A stretch of DNA of 64,000 nt from Prochlorococcus sp. AG-409-F19. Lineage in GTDB: Bacteria > Cyanobacteriota > Cyanobacteriia > PCC-6307 > Cyanobiaceae. The notes below the pieces were generated by a model. The model searched no databases, was not told where the DNA came from, and saw only the letters and a program-made list of their open reading frames with translations. Positions 32,450-42,822 of the stretch are shown piece after piece (position 1 is the stretch's first letter; every line of letters begins with the position of its first letter). The stretch spans positions 57,945-121,944 of the forward strand of contig QCJV01000002.1 in NCBI GenBank assembly GCA_003215795.1. Direction: 5' to 3'. The position numbers were made by a program, and so were the translations under genes.

Positions 32450-34260
32450 TGTTTCAAATCTATCAAGAAATAAATAAGCAACTCAAGGAAGCATTAAATA
32501 CTGCTTTTGCTAAAGAAGCATTAGCTGCTAAAAAGACCGGCGACTCTCTCAATCCACAATTGATGCCAGCATCAAAACCAGAGTTTGGAGACTTCCAAGT
32601 AAATGGTGCATTAACATTAGCTAAAAAAATTAAACTACCTCCAAGGTCTATAGCTGAGATAATAGTTAAACAACTTAAAATGAATGATGAATTCAACAAG
32701 CTTTGTTATCCGCCAACAATAGCCGGTCCTGGTTTTATCAATTTAACTATTCAGAATGATTGTCTTAGTCAAGAATTATCCAGAAGGCTAAAAGATAAGA
32801 ATCTTGGAGTTCCACTAGCGCAAAGTGACGATCAAACAAAGCAACCCAAACCCATTATTGTTGATTTCTCTAGTCCCAACATTGCCAAGGAAATGCATGT
32901 TGGACATTTAAGATCAACTATCATTGGTGATTCAATCGCAAGAATTTTAAGTTTTCGAGGTTATAAGGTACTACGCCTAAATCATGTAGGTGACTGGGGG
33001 ACACAATTTGGTATGTTGATCACATACCTGAAATTAATTATTCCAGAAGCATTGACAACTCCTAATCTAATAAAAATTGGTGACTTAGTTGATTTTTACC
33101 GAAAAGCAAAGAAGCGTTTTGATGACGACGAATACTTTCAGAGGTGCTCACGAGAAGAAGTTGTCAAACTTCAACAAGGTAACAAAGAAAGTCTTAAGGC
33201 TTGGGAACTATTATGTCAGCAATCTCGCCAAGAATTTCAGAAGATCTATGATCGTCTAGATATTGAACTGTCTGAGAGAGGCGAATCTTTTTACAACCCT
33301 TTCTTAATCGATGTGGTGAAAGATCTCAAGAAATTAGGTCTATTAGTTGAAGACGAAGGGGCTGAATGCGTTTTCTTAGAAGGTATGAAAGGGAAAGAAG
33401 GGAAACCTCTACCTTTAATCATTCAAAAGTCTGATGGAGGATTTAATTATGCAACAACTGACTTAGCTGCAATTCGGTATAGACTCCAGTGTCCTCCAAA
33501 TGGTGATGGGGCCGGACGAATCATCTACGTCACTGATTCTGGACAATCCAATCATTTTTCAAGTGTCTTTCAAGTTGCAAAGCGAGCAAAATGGGTTCCA
33601 AAAGAATGTAAAATTGAGCATGTACCATTTGGACTTGTACAAGGTGAAGATGGTAAAAAGCTAAAAACACGCTCAGGAGAGACAGTACGCCTCAAAGAAT
33701 TACTAGATGAGGCCATAGACAGAGCCAAAGCAGATATCGTAAGACGTCTTCATGAAGATAACCGTCAAGAAACACAAGACTTTATTAGTTACGTCTCAAC
33801 TACAATCGGGATTGGAGCTGTTAAATATGCAGACCTTAGTCAAAACAGAACTACAAATTATCAATTTAGTTTTGATCGAATGCTGTCATTACAAGGGAAT
33901 ACAGCACCATATCTATTATATGCTCTAGTTCGTATTGCTGGTATTAATCGCAAAGGTGGGCATTTTGATACTTCAGATAAGCCCCTAAAATTTAGCGAGC
34001 CTGGAGAATGGAAATTAATTAGAGAACTATTGAAATTTGATGAAATAATTCTAGCTGTAGAAGAAGAGTTATTGCCAAATCGATTATGTAGTTATTTATT
34101 TGAATTGAGTCAAGAATTTAATCGGTTTTATGATCAAATACCGGTCTTAAAAGCACAAGAACCAGAAAGGTCATCTCGACTAGCTCTATGTCAACTAACC
34201 AGAGATATTCTGAAAAAGGGGTTAAATCTATTGGGTATTTCAACATTAGAGAGAATGTGA
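32449..34260 (+). CDS. argS: Arginyl-tRNA synthetase
   Basis: [60 protein letters not shown]. Confidence 0.98.
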   Translation: MFQIYQEINKQLKEALNTAFAKEALAAKKTGDSLNPQLMPASKPEFGDFQVNGALTLAKKIKLPPRSIAEIIVKQLKMNDEFNKLCYPPTIAGPGFINLTIQNDCLSQELSRRLKDKNLGVPLAQSDDQTKQPKPIIVDFSSPNIAKEMHVGHLRSTIIGDSIARILSFRGYKVLRLNHVGDWGTQFGMLITYLKLIIPEALTTPNLIKIGDLVDFYRKAKKRFDDDEYFQRCSREEVVKLQQGNKESLKAWELLCQQSRQEFQKIYDRLDIELSERGESFYNPFLIDVVKDLKKLGLLVEDEGAECVFLEGMKGKEGKPLPLIIQKSDGGFNYATTDLAAIRYRLQCPPNGDGAGRIIYVTDSGQSNHFSSVFQVAKRAKWVPKECKIEHVPFGLVQGEDGKKLKTRSGETVRLKELLDEAIDRAKADIVRRLHEDNRQETQDFISYVSTTIGIGAVKYADLSQNRTTNYQFSFDRMLSLQGNTAPYLLYALVRIAGINRKGGHFDTSDKPLKFSEPGEWKLIRELLKFDEIILAVEEELLPNRLCSYLFELSQEFNRFYDQIPVLKAQEPERSSRLALCQLTRDILKKGLNLLGISTLERM

Positions 34261-35381
34261 TGAAATCATTTAACCCATACCCAAAAAAAATCCCTAAAGC
34301 TCGTCTGGAGATAGAGCAAATGAAGCAATACTCAGCCCCTTTGGAAGGACGTAGACAGATGCTACGTCTTGATTTTAATGAAAATACGATTGGGCCTAGC
34401 CCCAAAGTAATAGAAGCAATTCACAATATTACCTCTGAAGAAATAGCTGTATATCCTGAATACAACGGTTTGAAAAAAGCATTTGCAGAGAATCTAAATT
34501 CTTCTTTAACTGTAGGTTCTGTAATTCCTAATCAAATAGCTATCTTTAATGGTGTTGATGCTGCAATCCATTCTATTTTTTATGCCTATGGCGATCGTGG
34601 AAAAACATTTTTAACAACAAAGCCTACCTTTGGTTACTATAATCCATGTGCAAATATGCAAGGGATGAAAATCCTTGAAATTCCATATGAAGGTAGAAGC
34701 TTTGAATTTCCTATTAAAGAAATATCCTTATCTCTAAGAAATCTAAATCCAGAAATCCTAATCATATGCAATCCCAACAACCCAACAGGAACTAGCTTAG
34801 ATGCAAGAAGAATTATTCAGTTAGCAGAGCAATTTCCTCGCACACTAATAGTAATTGACGAGCTCTACGAGGCATTTTTAGGAGATAGTATTATTCCAAT
34901 AGTAAATTATTATGAAACGCCTAATCTTGTTGTACTTAGATCTCTTTCTAAAACCTCAGGACTCGCAGGATTACGGATAGGTTTTGCAATAGGTCATCCT
35001 GATGTAATTGATCGCATCTGTCGTGTAACTGGTCCATATGACATTAATAGTTTTGCAGTCACTGCTGCTTTTGCAGCACTTAGGGATCAAGCCTATATCG
35101 ATAATTATGTAGCCGAGGTCCTAAAAGCTAGGTTATGGATAAAGGAAGAGTTATCAAATGAGAAAATAAATCATCATATAAATTCTGGTAATTACTTTTT
35201 ACTCTGGCCAGATCAAAATCCAACAGCAATAGAAGAGCATCTAAAAGCTTCAGGTATTCTAGTTCGAAATATGAAGAACAAGTATGCAATCGATGGCTCC
35301 TTAAGAGTCAGTATTGGTACAATTGATCAAATGAAATTGTTTTTAGACATGTATAAAAAAGCAACTAAATTACTTCATTAA
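34260..35381 (+). CDS. Histidinol-phosphate aminotransferase-like PLP enzyme
   Basis: RLDFNENTIGPSPKVIEAI, NPNNPTG, DELYEAFLGDS, RSLSKTSGLAGLRIGFAIG. ATGA overlap with the argS stop; HisC assignment by motif only. Confidence 0.85.
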   Translation: MKSFNPYPKKIPKARLEIEQMKQYSAPLEGRRQMLRLDFNENTIGPSPKVIEAIHNITSEEIAVYPEYNGLKKAFAENLNSSLTVGSVIPNQIAIFNGVDAAIHSIFYAYGDRGKTFLTTKPTFGYYNPCANMQGMKILEIPYEGRSFEFPIKEISLSLRNLNPEILIICNPNNPTGTSLDARRIIQLAEQFPRTLIVIDELYEAFLGDSIIPIVNYYETPNLVVLRSLSKTSGLAGLRIGFAIGHPDVIDRICRVTGPYDINSFAVTAAFAALRDQAYIDNYVAEVLKARLWIKEELSNEKINHHINSGNYFLLWPDQNPTAIEEHLKASGILVRNMKNKYAIDGSLRVSIGTIDQMKLFLDMYKKATKLLH

Positions 35382-36107
35382 ATTAATGATTGTCCTCTCA
35401 GGTAGCTTGTTTGGCAGTACATAGCGTTTACCTGATTTTATTATTTCAAGGTTCTTTGTTAAATTTAAGAAAGGCTGAATATCCGTCTGATCACAATTAG
35501 AAGGCCTATTTCCGCGAAGATATTGCGTAGGAATAACAATTTTAGGATTTAATTCATCAACTATTTTGGCAGCCTGTTTAGCTGTAAAGACTTTTGCACC
35601 TCCTCCAACACCTATGAACAAAACATCAGGTCGACCTAAACGCAATTTGTCTTGTGGATTTAAAGGACCAGCAATACCTCCTAAATGAGCAAAGTTTATT
35701 CCTCCCTGCGTCCATTGCCAAAATGTTCCATAACCAAATCTTCTCCCCCCTATGTGATCATGTGCAGTAGAAAAACCCTCCAAATTTAAACCCCGAATTC
35801 GATATGAACCAGGTTTCACAAAAAAAACACCTTTCTTTTTCCAAAAACCTTCATCGGCCAACTCAGAGCTTGCAAGAATAATATCTGGAATAACATTTGG
35901 TTCTCGCAACCCTTTTGCACATGCAACTGCCTTAAAAGGATTTAACAAAACCGAATGCCCCCCTCCTTCAATTAAAAAAGAACTATGGCCAAAACTCTTA
36001 ATTTCTAATGCCTCAGCAAGGCCTGGTGAAATGGAATTAATCACCATTGCAAAAGCAATGGATACTTGTTTAAAAATTAATCGAAATCGCAAAAATTTAG
36101 TGATCAT
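35370..36107 (-). CDS. Metallo-beta-lactamase-fold hydrolase (UlaG-like), probably exported
   Basis: EIKSFGHSSFLIEGGGHSVLLNPF, GFSTAHDHIGG, HLGGIAGPL; hydrophobic N-terminus. Confidence 0.83.
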   Translation of the reverse strand: MITKFLRFRLIFKQVSIAFAMVINSISPGLAEALEIKSFGHSSFLIEGGGHSVLLNPFKAVACAKGLREPNVIPDIILASSELADEGFWKKKGVFFVKPGSYRIRGLNLEGFSTAHDHIGGRRFGYGTFWQWTQGGINFAHLGGIAGPLNPQDKLRLGRPDVLFIGVGGGAKVFTAKQAAKIVDELNPKIVIPTQYLRGNRPSNCDQTDIQPFLNLTKNLEIIKSGKRYVLPNKLPERTIINLMK

Positions 36108-36123
36108 ATCAAAAAAAAAATTG

Positions 36124-36717
36124 TCATGCCTCAGCCAATCTTAAAAAGTTATCTAGCAGGTGATGGCCAGATTCAGTCAGGACACTTTCAGGATGAAACT
36201 GCACTCCATATAAATTTGGGAAGTCTTTGTGGCGTAGTCCCATTATTGTGCCATCTTTTAACCAAGCAGTAACTTCCAAAGACTTTGGCAATGAAGCTCT
36301 ATCAGCAATTAGACTATGATATCTAGTCGCAACCAGAGGATTTGACAAACCTGAAAAAATACCATTGCCATGATGGAAAACATTCGATGTTTTTCCATGC
36401 ATAAGTTCCTTAGCTCTAACAATTTTTCCACCAAAAGTTTGAGCAATTGCCTGATGGCCTAAGCAAACTCCAAGAATAGGTTGATTGCTAGATAATTCAT
36501 TTAAAATATCTAAACAAACTCCAGATTGATCAGGATCTCCTGGTCCAGGAGAAAGAACAACTGCTGCAGGTTTTAGAGCCTTTATTTGAGAAATAGAAAT
36601 CTCATCATTTCGTTTTACTAAAATCTCTTTTGCTAAGGAATGTTTTCCAGAGAGCTCCCCAAAGTACTGGACAAGATTAAAAGTAAAGCTGTCATAATTG
36701 TCAATAACTAAAAGCAT
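36124..36717 (-). CDS. trpG: Anthranilate / aminodeoxychorismate synthase glutamine amidotransferase subunit
   Basis: LLVIDNYDSFTFNLVQYFGEL, LSPGPGDPDQSG, GVCLGHQAIAQTFGG, FHPESVLTESGHHLLDNF. Confidence 0.95.
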   Translation of the reverse strand: MLLVIDNYDSFTFNLVQYFGELSGKHSLAKEILVKRNDEISISQIKALKPAAVVLSPGPGDPDQSGVCLDILNELSSNQPILGVCLGHQAIAQTFGGKIVRAKELMHGKTSNVFHHGNGIFSGLSNPLVATRYHSLIADRASLPKSLEVTAWLKDGTIMGLRHKDFPNLYGVQFHPESVLTESGHHLLDNFLRLAEA

Positions 36718-36730
36718 AGGATTTCACTTT

Positions 36731-37195
36731 CTAGGCCCCAAATTTCTCTAAGAGTGAGGGCATTATCAAGAGAATAGCAATAATCAATGCAATCATCGAT
36801 CCAATTAATACTGAGGCTGCTGCACAATCCTTAGCAATTCTAGCCAAAGGATGGAAACGCCTACCGATAGATAAATCAACGACTGCTTCAATAGATGTAT
36901 TAATTAATTCCAATATCAAAATGGCGCCAATAGTATTGGCAATTATTGCAAGTTGAAGTAAGGGTAAATCCAACCAGATAGCCAAAGAAGCAACTAATAC
37001 ACCAATAAAGGTATGAATGCGAAAATTTCTTTGGCTCTTAAAAGCATACCCAATACCTTTCGCAGCATATTGAAAACTTGAAGGCAAATCTTTTGAGGTT
37101 TTCCAGGAGTTTCTCCTAGAAGAATTATTTATATGGTCACCTAACTCTAGGACTTCCTCAACATTCTTTTTTTGACTATGGAGTCTAATCATCAA
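36731..37195 (-). CDS. dgkA: Diacylglycerol/undecaprenol kinase family
   Basis: FQYAAKGIGYAFKSQRNFRIHTFIGVLV, ELINTSIEAVVDL, AKDCAAASVLI. Confidence 0.93.
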   Translation of the reverse strand: MMIRLHSQKKNVEEVLELGDHINNSSRRNSWKTSKDLPSSFQYAAKGIGYAFKSQRNFRIHTFIGVLVASLAIWLDLPLLQLAIIANTIGAILILELINTSIEAVVDLSIGRRFHPLARIAKDCAAASVLIGSMIALIIAILLIMPSLLEKFGA

Positions 37196-37776
37196 TAAGG
37201 TTTAACAGGTGTATGAGAAAGTATTTGATCCTTTATTTTGATTAGCTCTTCTTGCAAATTCAACATATTAATACGACTTTTTGAACAAGGATGGTCCCAC
37301 CCAAGCAAATGCAAAATTCCATGACTGACCAACCAGCTGAGTTCCTGTCCTAATGATTGATCATAAAAACGTGCTTGACGACAAGCAGTCTCCACTGAAA
37401 CAAAAATATCACCTAATTCTATAGCAACCTTTGAAGGTGGTAGAAAGTCCTCTTCAAGGGCTGGAAATGCAAGCACATCTGTTGGCATATTGTTATGTCT
37501 CCATGTCTTGTTTAATTCTGAAATCACTGAATCATTTGTAAATACTAACCCGAGGCTTAAAGAGTTATTTTTCCTGACAGGTTCTGGACAAGTTAATTGA
37601 GGATTCTGTCTTACAAAATCAATCCATCTTGTCAAAGTAACTCGCCAAGAATTTAAATCTGTTAGGAGGCTTCTGCTCTCTTCATCAAGATGATGTTTAA
37701 CTGTCAAAGGAATGCAGCTAGTGAAAGCAAGATCAAGACTTAAGACTTCGGAACTTACATGCTGCTCTATGTTCAT
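37192..37776 (-). CDS. ybeY: Endoribonuclease/rRNA maturation factor YbeY
   Basis: NKTWRHNNMPTDVLAFP, LGDIFVSVETACRQA, HGILHLLGWDH. The ORF track start (38007) runs through the upstream gene; MNIEQH at 37776 preferred. Confidence 0.94.
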   Translation of the reverse strand: MNIEQHVSSEVLSLDLAFTSCIPLTVKHHLDEESRSLLTDLNSWRVTLTRWIDFVRQNPQLTCPEPVRKNNSLSLGLVFTNDSVISELNKTWRHNNMPTDVLAFPALEEDFLPPSKVAIELGDIFVSVETACRQARFYDQSLGQELSWLVSHGILHLLGWDHPCSKSRINMLNLQEELIKIKDQILSHTPVKPY

Positions 37777-37778
37777 AA

Positions 37779-37970
37779 TCAATGAGGAACAGATGGTCTG
37801 ACAAAAAACGCAAGCAGAACAATAAAGCCAAGAAATCCAACAGCGGTCAAAGAAAAATGCAAAAGACTTTGGTTCCCTTTGCGAACCATATTCTTCATAG
37901 CTAATTTCACAAAGCTTGATGAAGGGGCTTTCTTCTCGGAAGTTTTGGTGGAAATGGGATTTTTTTTCAT
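37779..37970 (-). CDS. Small membrane protein, DUF3285-like (63 aa)
   Basis: [63 protein letters not shown]; single C-terminal TM helix between prfB and ybeY. Confidence 0.85.
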   Translation of the reverse strand: MKKNPISTKTSEKKAPSSSFVKLAMKNMVRKGNQSLLHFSLTAVGFLGFIVLLAFFVRPSVPH

Positions 37971-39104
37971 TAATCTTCACTGTCAAATTGATGATCTTGT
38001 TTGTCAATTCCTTGTAACAAGAGAGATTGAATGAACAAATCTAAATCACCATTCATAACAGCCTGAACGTCCGTAGATTCTTTCCCAGTACGTAGGTCTT
38101 TCACCATCTGATAAGGGTGGAAAACATAATTTCTTATTTGATTTCCCCAAGCTGCCTCAACCATGTCACCACGAATATCTGCAATTTCTGAAGCACGTTG
38201 TTCTTGAGCAATTACCATCAATTTTGCTTTTAATAGGGCCATAGCCTTCTCTTTATTCTGAAGCTGAGAACGTTCTTGAGTACAACGAACTGCTAAACCC
38301 GTTGGTATATGAAGAATACGAACAGCAGTTTCCACTTTATTAACATTTTGCCCTCCAGCACCGCCAGATCGACTTGTAGTTATCTCTAAATCTTTATCAG
38401 GAATCTCTAGTGGAATATCCTCATCAAGTTGAGGCATAACTTCGACTCCTACGAAACTAGTCTGACGTTTCCCATTGGCATTAAAAGGAGAGATTCTCAC
38501 TAACCGATGGGTACCTTTCTCATTTTGTAAATAACCATATGCATAGCGTCCATCTATTTCAATACTCGCACTTTTGATGCCCGCTTCTTCACCTTCAGAA
38601 AGTTCATTTAGCGTCACTTTCATACCATGCGCCTCTGCCCATCGTGTATACATTCTTAAAAGCATCTGAGCCCAATCTTGAGCATCTGTCCCTCCAGCAC
38701 CCGCATTTATTGCTAAGACAGCTCCATCCTTATCATAAGGACCACTCAACAACCTTTCAAGCTCCCAAAGATCCAGTTCAGCTTCTAATTTATCCAAACC
38801 ATTTTGAGCCTCTGTAAGCAATTCATCATCTTGCTCAAGATCATATAGATCTAAAACAGCATTCGCATCTTGGATAATTCCCTGCCATTCTATTAATTTA
38901 GTTAGTTGATCCCTAACCTCATCCAAAAGGCGCATTTGTTTTTTAGCTTTCTGTTGATCGTTCCAAAAGTCAGGCTGAGCTGCAATCTGCTCAAGATCCA
39001 ACTTCCTTGCATTTAAAGCTGGTACGTCAAAGACAGTCCTGAGCATTGCTCAGGCGATCACTCAACAAAGAAATAGACCTTTTAAAGTCAATCAGATCAT
39101 GCAC
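37970..39104 (-). CDS. prfB: Peptide chain release factor 2, expressed by programmed +1 frameshift: complement(join(37970..39028,39030..39104))
   Basis: Main ORF has SPF ([20 protein letters not shown]) and GGQ ([18 protein letters not shown]). A 25-codon GTG-initiated leader ([25 protein letters not shown]) ends CTT TGA C, followed in +1 by [23 protein letters not shown], matching the RF2 N-terminal layout. Confidence 0.95.
39026..39032 (-). promoter_or_regulatory. prfB +1 recoding site (mRNA CUUUGAC)
   Basis: Minus-strand CTTTGAC with in-frame UGA at codon 26 of the GTG leader and SD-like CAGGAC three nt upstream of CUU. Confidence 0.93.
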
Positions 39105-39183
39105 GACTTAAACCTCTAAAGCTAATAAAAAATCCCAGCATAACAATCATCGTTAAGATAATCAGCAAGCAAGCATTGAGTTC

Positions 39184-39447
39184 ATGGCAAAAGTTGAGAT
39201 TTACACATGGCAATACTGCCCTTTTTGCATTAGGGCAAAAGCACTATTAGATCAAAAAGGGATCAATTATGAAGAACACTCCATAGATGGTGATCAAAAA
39301 GCACGATCAATAATGATCGATAGAGCAAATGGTCGTAAGACCGTGCCTCAAATTTTTATTAACGATGAAGGTATTGGAGGCTGCGAAGAACTTTATTCAC
39401 TCGAAAGTGCCAATCAATTAGAACAACTAATCAAGCAAGACAAATAA
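39184..39447 (+). CDS. grxC: Glutaredoxin
   Basis: [44 protein letters not shown]. Confidence 0.96.
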   Translation: MAKVEIYTWQYCPFCIRAKALLDQKGINYEEHSIDGDQKARSIMIDRANGRKTVPQIFINDEGIGGCEELYSLESANQLEQLIKQDK

Positions 39448-39451
39448 AATT

Positions 39452-40378
39452 ATGAAACAGTTATTTGTCCTTGACCCAATCGAGCTGATTGATCCTGCTA
39501 AAGATTCTTCTGCAGCCTTAATAGAAGCTTGTTATCGTGCATCAATTGAAATCTGGGTTTGCACTCCTTCCGACCTTCAAGCAAAAGGTGCTAAAGCAGG
39601 TGTAGTAGCTAAGACTATAATTCCAGAACCTTGGGTAACACTTGGTGAACCACAAAATCTTTCTCTTAATGAATTTCATTGTATTTGGATGCGCAAAGAT
39701 CCCCCAGTAGATGAAGCTTTTTTATACGCAACACACTTATTGGAAGTTGCAGAGCGCAATGGTGTTCTTGTTCTAAATAAACCATCATCTCTAAGAGCGT
39801 GGAACGAAAAGCTTGGTGCGCTCAGATTTAGCAACCTAATGGCACCTACACTTGTTGCTAGTAGAGTTAATGAATTAAAAGAATTTGCTCATGAACAAGG
39901 AGAAGTCGTCTTAAAACCGCTTGGTGGTAAAGGAGGTCAAGGAGTAATTCGAATAGGAGATGCGGCAAAAGGGCTTGATGCATTATTGGAACTGGTTACA
40001 TCACAAGAACAAATGCCTGTAATGATGCAAAAATTTCTGCCAAAAGTAATTGAAGGAGACAAGCGAATCTTATTAGTCAATGGCGATCCTTTAGGCGCTA
40101 TTAACCGCAAACCCAAGAACGGAGATTTCCGAAGCAATCTAGCTCTAGGTGGCAAAGCTGAAGCCACAACACTTTCAGTCCGAGAACAAGAGATTTGTAA
40201 AAAGTTAGGGCCTTCATTAAAAAGTGAAGGTCTCTTCTTTGTAGGTATTGATGTGATTGGAGGAATGTTAAGTGAAATCAATGTCACCAGTCCTACAGGC
40301 ATTAGGGAAGTAGAACGCTTAGCAAATATTCCACTTGCTGATCAAGTCATAAAACGTCTACTAAAAGATTTTCCTTGA
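39452..40378 (+). CDS. gshB: Glutathione synthetase
   Basis: [73 protein letters not shown]. Confidence 0.97.
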   Translation: MKQLFVLDPIELIDPAKDSSAALIEACYRASIEIWVCTPSDLQAKGAKAGVVAKTIIPEPWVTLGEPQNLSLNEFHCIWMRKDPPVDEAFLYATHLLEVAERNGVLVLNKPSSLRAWNEKLGALRFSNLMAPTLVASRVNELKEFAHEQGEVVLKPLGGKGGQGVIRIGDAAKGLDALLELVTSQEQMPVMMQKFLPKVIEGDKRILLVNGDPLGAINRKPKNGDFRSNLALGGKAEATTLSVREQEICKKLGPSLKSEGLFFVGIDVIGGMLSEINVTSPTGIREVERLANIPLADQVIKRLLKDFP

Positions 40379-41784
40379 GGAGAAACATTAAGCTCTAACT
40401 GATCAGCTAAAACAGCCAATTTCAATTCAACTTCGTGTAACTCACTCTCTAACGATGATCCTTTCACTAACCCTGCCCCAGCCATTAAAAATAAATGACT
40501 ACCCTTTGTATATCCACATCGAATAGCAACTCTAAAGTCGGCATTACCAAGATTATCTATCCATCCAATAGGGGCTGCATAAGATTCACGATCAAAGGGT
40601 TCCAACGTTCTTAACCATTGCATTGCTTTACTTCTGGGCAAGCCAGCTACTGCAGGAGTAGGATGCAAAGCCTCAACTAATTCAAGAGCAGGAAGGCCCT
40701 TTGAAGAAGCTTTTAATGGCGTGTGCAAATGAATGAGATGACCGTGCCTTGCTAATCGAGGAGGTCTAAGACGAATTGGATCTAAACCTTTCTCAATCAA
40801 TTGATTCGTTACAGATGAAACAACTAATTCATGCTCCCTTAAATTTTTGTCAGACCTAAGCAAATCCCATCCTTCATCATGGCAACCTGCTGTACCTGCA
40901 AGAGCATCAGTTTGCAGAATAGTTTTCTTGATACTTAATAAGCGCTCTGGCGAAGCTCCGAAGAATGATTCATCATCAGAACGTTGCCAAAGGAAGCGAC
41001 AACTTCCCTTTTGATATCTTCTCAAACTATTAAGTAATACAAGAGGGTCTAAAGGCTTAGTAAGTAGGACTGACTGTCGAACTGCAAGAACCAATTTATT
41101 CAATTCACCAGAGTCAACTAAATCAATACCTTTTTCCAGTGCTAATCGATAACTTTTCTGCCATGTTTGAGAAGTTGGTATCGTTAAATCTATTTTTATG
41201 AACTCGGGAACCTTTTCTAGGGCTGATATTGATCCATTTATCTTCTGTCGCATCAACCATAATTGCTCTACAAAATTTCTTACATCAGTTGCATTAGAAA
41301 CTACAGCGTTTAGTCTTAACCATGCGCTCCCAGCTTGACGGGTTAATTGCCAACGAGAGAGTACTGCCTGAACACCAGGAGTACTTTTAACCACCGTCTT
41401 ATCATGAGCCGCTTGCTCAAAAAAAGTAAATTTAAATAGAATCCTTGGATGAGCATGATTAGGAGCATCAGGAGATACATCAATTAACCTTGCAAGAGTC
41501 TCATCACTAAACCTTTGGGCCAATTCAAATCTCCGAGGACCAATCAAATCAAAATTTTGACATTGACCTGAAGCAGCTATAGAAAGACCAGGCAGCTGAT
41601 CCCATAGGAAACTAAATTGCAACTGATCAGCAATTACAGTTAAAGCATTAACTGGATCAACAGTATTTATTGGCAATGCAAGACTTAAGACACACTCATC
41701 GGATCGCCTTAAAGCCCAGCTTCTTAAAGAAACTTGAAGAATTTCACTAAAAGTGAGACTAGTCTTCATGGCTAATTTGGGCAA
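40342..41784 (-). CDS. menF: Isochorismate synthase
   Basis: Chorismate-binding domain: [49 protein letters not shown]. Confidence 0.93.
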   Translation of the reverse strand: MPKLAMKTSLTFSEILQVSLRSWALRRSDECVLSLALPINTVDPVNALTVIADQLQFSFLWDQLPGLSIAASGQCQNFDLIGPRRFELAQRFSDETLARLIDVSPDAPNHAHPRILFKFTFFEQAAHDKTVVKSTPGVQAVLSRWQLTRQAGSAWLRLNAVVSNATDVRNFVEQLWLMRQKINGSISALEKVPEFIKIDLTIPTSQTWQKSYRLALEKGIDLVDSGELNKLVLAVRQSVLLTKPLDPLVLLNSLRRYQKGSCRFLWQRSDDESFFGASPERLLSIKKTILQTDALAGTAGCHDEGWDLLRSDKNLREHELVVSSVTNQLIEKGLDPIRLRPPRLARHGHLIHLHTPLKASSKGLPALELVEALHPTPAVAGLPRSKAMQWLRTLEPFDRESYAAPIGWIDNLGNADFRVAIRCGYTKGSHLFLMAGAGLVKGSSLESELHEVELKLAVLADQLELNVSPQGKSFSRRFMT

Positions 41785-41849
41785 TGATGAAAGAGACTAA
41801 TCAAATAGATAAATCGTAATTCAGACTAGGAGCGGGAGCTCAAAATCCT

Positions 41850-42806
41850 ATGAAAGACAAAAATGCTGTTGCATCACTTCATTCTTCAACAAACAGCAAA
41901 AGGAAATTATGGAAAAAAGCAATTAAATGGCCATTATATTCAGTCGCAATTATGCCAATTATTTTGGCAGCAGGCTGGCATCACGGCGAGGGAAAAGATA
42001 TTCGCATCGGTCAACTTCTAGGTTTTCTGCTTGCATCTATTTTGCTTTTAATCTGGGAAAATCTAACAAACGATCTTTTTGACGCATCTACAGGAATAGA
42101 TGAATTCAAGCTTCATTCAGTTGTAGCACTAACTGGCAAACGAAAACTTATTCGCAATCTCGCTTATTGCATGCTTGCATTAGGTCTTGCATTAATTCTA
42201 ATACTCGCATTCAAAAGTCACTTTGCAGTGTTCCCCCTAGTAATTGGGAGCTGTTGCCTAGGCTATTTGTATCAAGGTCCTCCATTCCGCCTTGGCTATC
42301 AAGGGTGGGGAGAGCCTTTGTGCTGGATTGCATTTGGTCCATTAGCAACCGCTGCAGCTCTCTTAGTTCTTGCACCTTATTCAAGTAATGTAAATTCAAT
42401 TCCTTGGGCAACCGCAATATTGCTTGGTGCAGGTCCTGCGGTAGCGACATCATTAGTTCTCTTTTGCGCAAATTTCCATCAAGTTGTCGAAGATTCAGCT
42501 CACGGGAAAAAAACATTATTAGTGCGTATAGGAACACAAAAAGCTGCTGAACTTGTTCCATGGTTTATTGGTTTAAGCATTAGCCTTGAATGGATTCCAA
42601 TATTTTTAGGTAAGTGGCCCATTACTGCTTTCCTAGGAATAATTGGAATACCTCCTGCGATAACACTTATACGTTTACTTAAGAAACACCACAATCAACC
42701 CACCTTAATTAGTGAAAGTAAATTCCTGGCTTTACGTTTTCAAGCTTTAAATGGCATTGGTTTGAGCATGGGTTTAGCCCTAGGTAAGTACTTACATACA
42801 TTCTGA
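41850..42806 (+). CDS. menA: 1,4-dihydroxy-2-naphthoate prenyltransferase (UbiA family)
   Basis: LIWENLTNDLFDASTGIDEFK, YLYQGPPFRLGYQGWGEPLCWIAFGPL, HQVVEDSAHGKKTLLVRIG. Confidence 0.95.
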   Translation: MKDKNAVASLHSSTNSKRKLWKKAIKWPLYSVAIMPIILAAGWHHGEGKDIRIGQLLGFLLASILLLIWENLTNDLFDASTGIDEFKLHSVVALTGKRKLIRNLAYCMLALGLALILILAFKSHFAVFPLVIGSCCLGYLYQGPPFRLGYQGWGEPLCWIAFGPLATAAALLVLAPYSSNVNSIPWATAILLGAGPAVATSLVLFCANFHQVVEDSAHGKKTLLVRIGTQKAAELVPWFIGLSISLEWIPIFLGKWPITAFLGIIGIPPAITLIRLLKKHHNQPTLISESKFLALRFQALNGIGLSMGLALGKYLHTF

Positions 42807-42822
42807 GAAGCTGACACACTCT

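Noticed and set aside
37777-38007. N-terminal extension of ybeY in the ORF track
   Set aside because: Overlaps the small DUF3285-like gene (37779-37970) in another frame; the internal ATG at 37776 matches a YbeY-sized protein.
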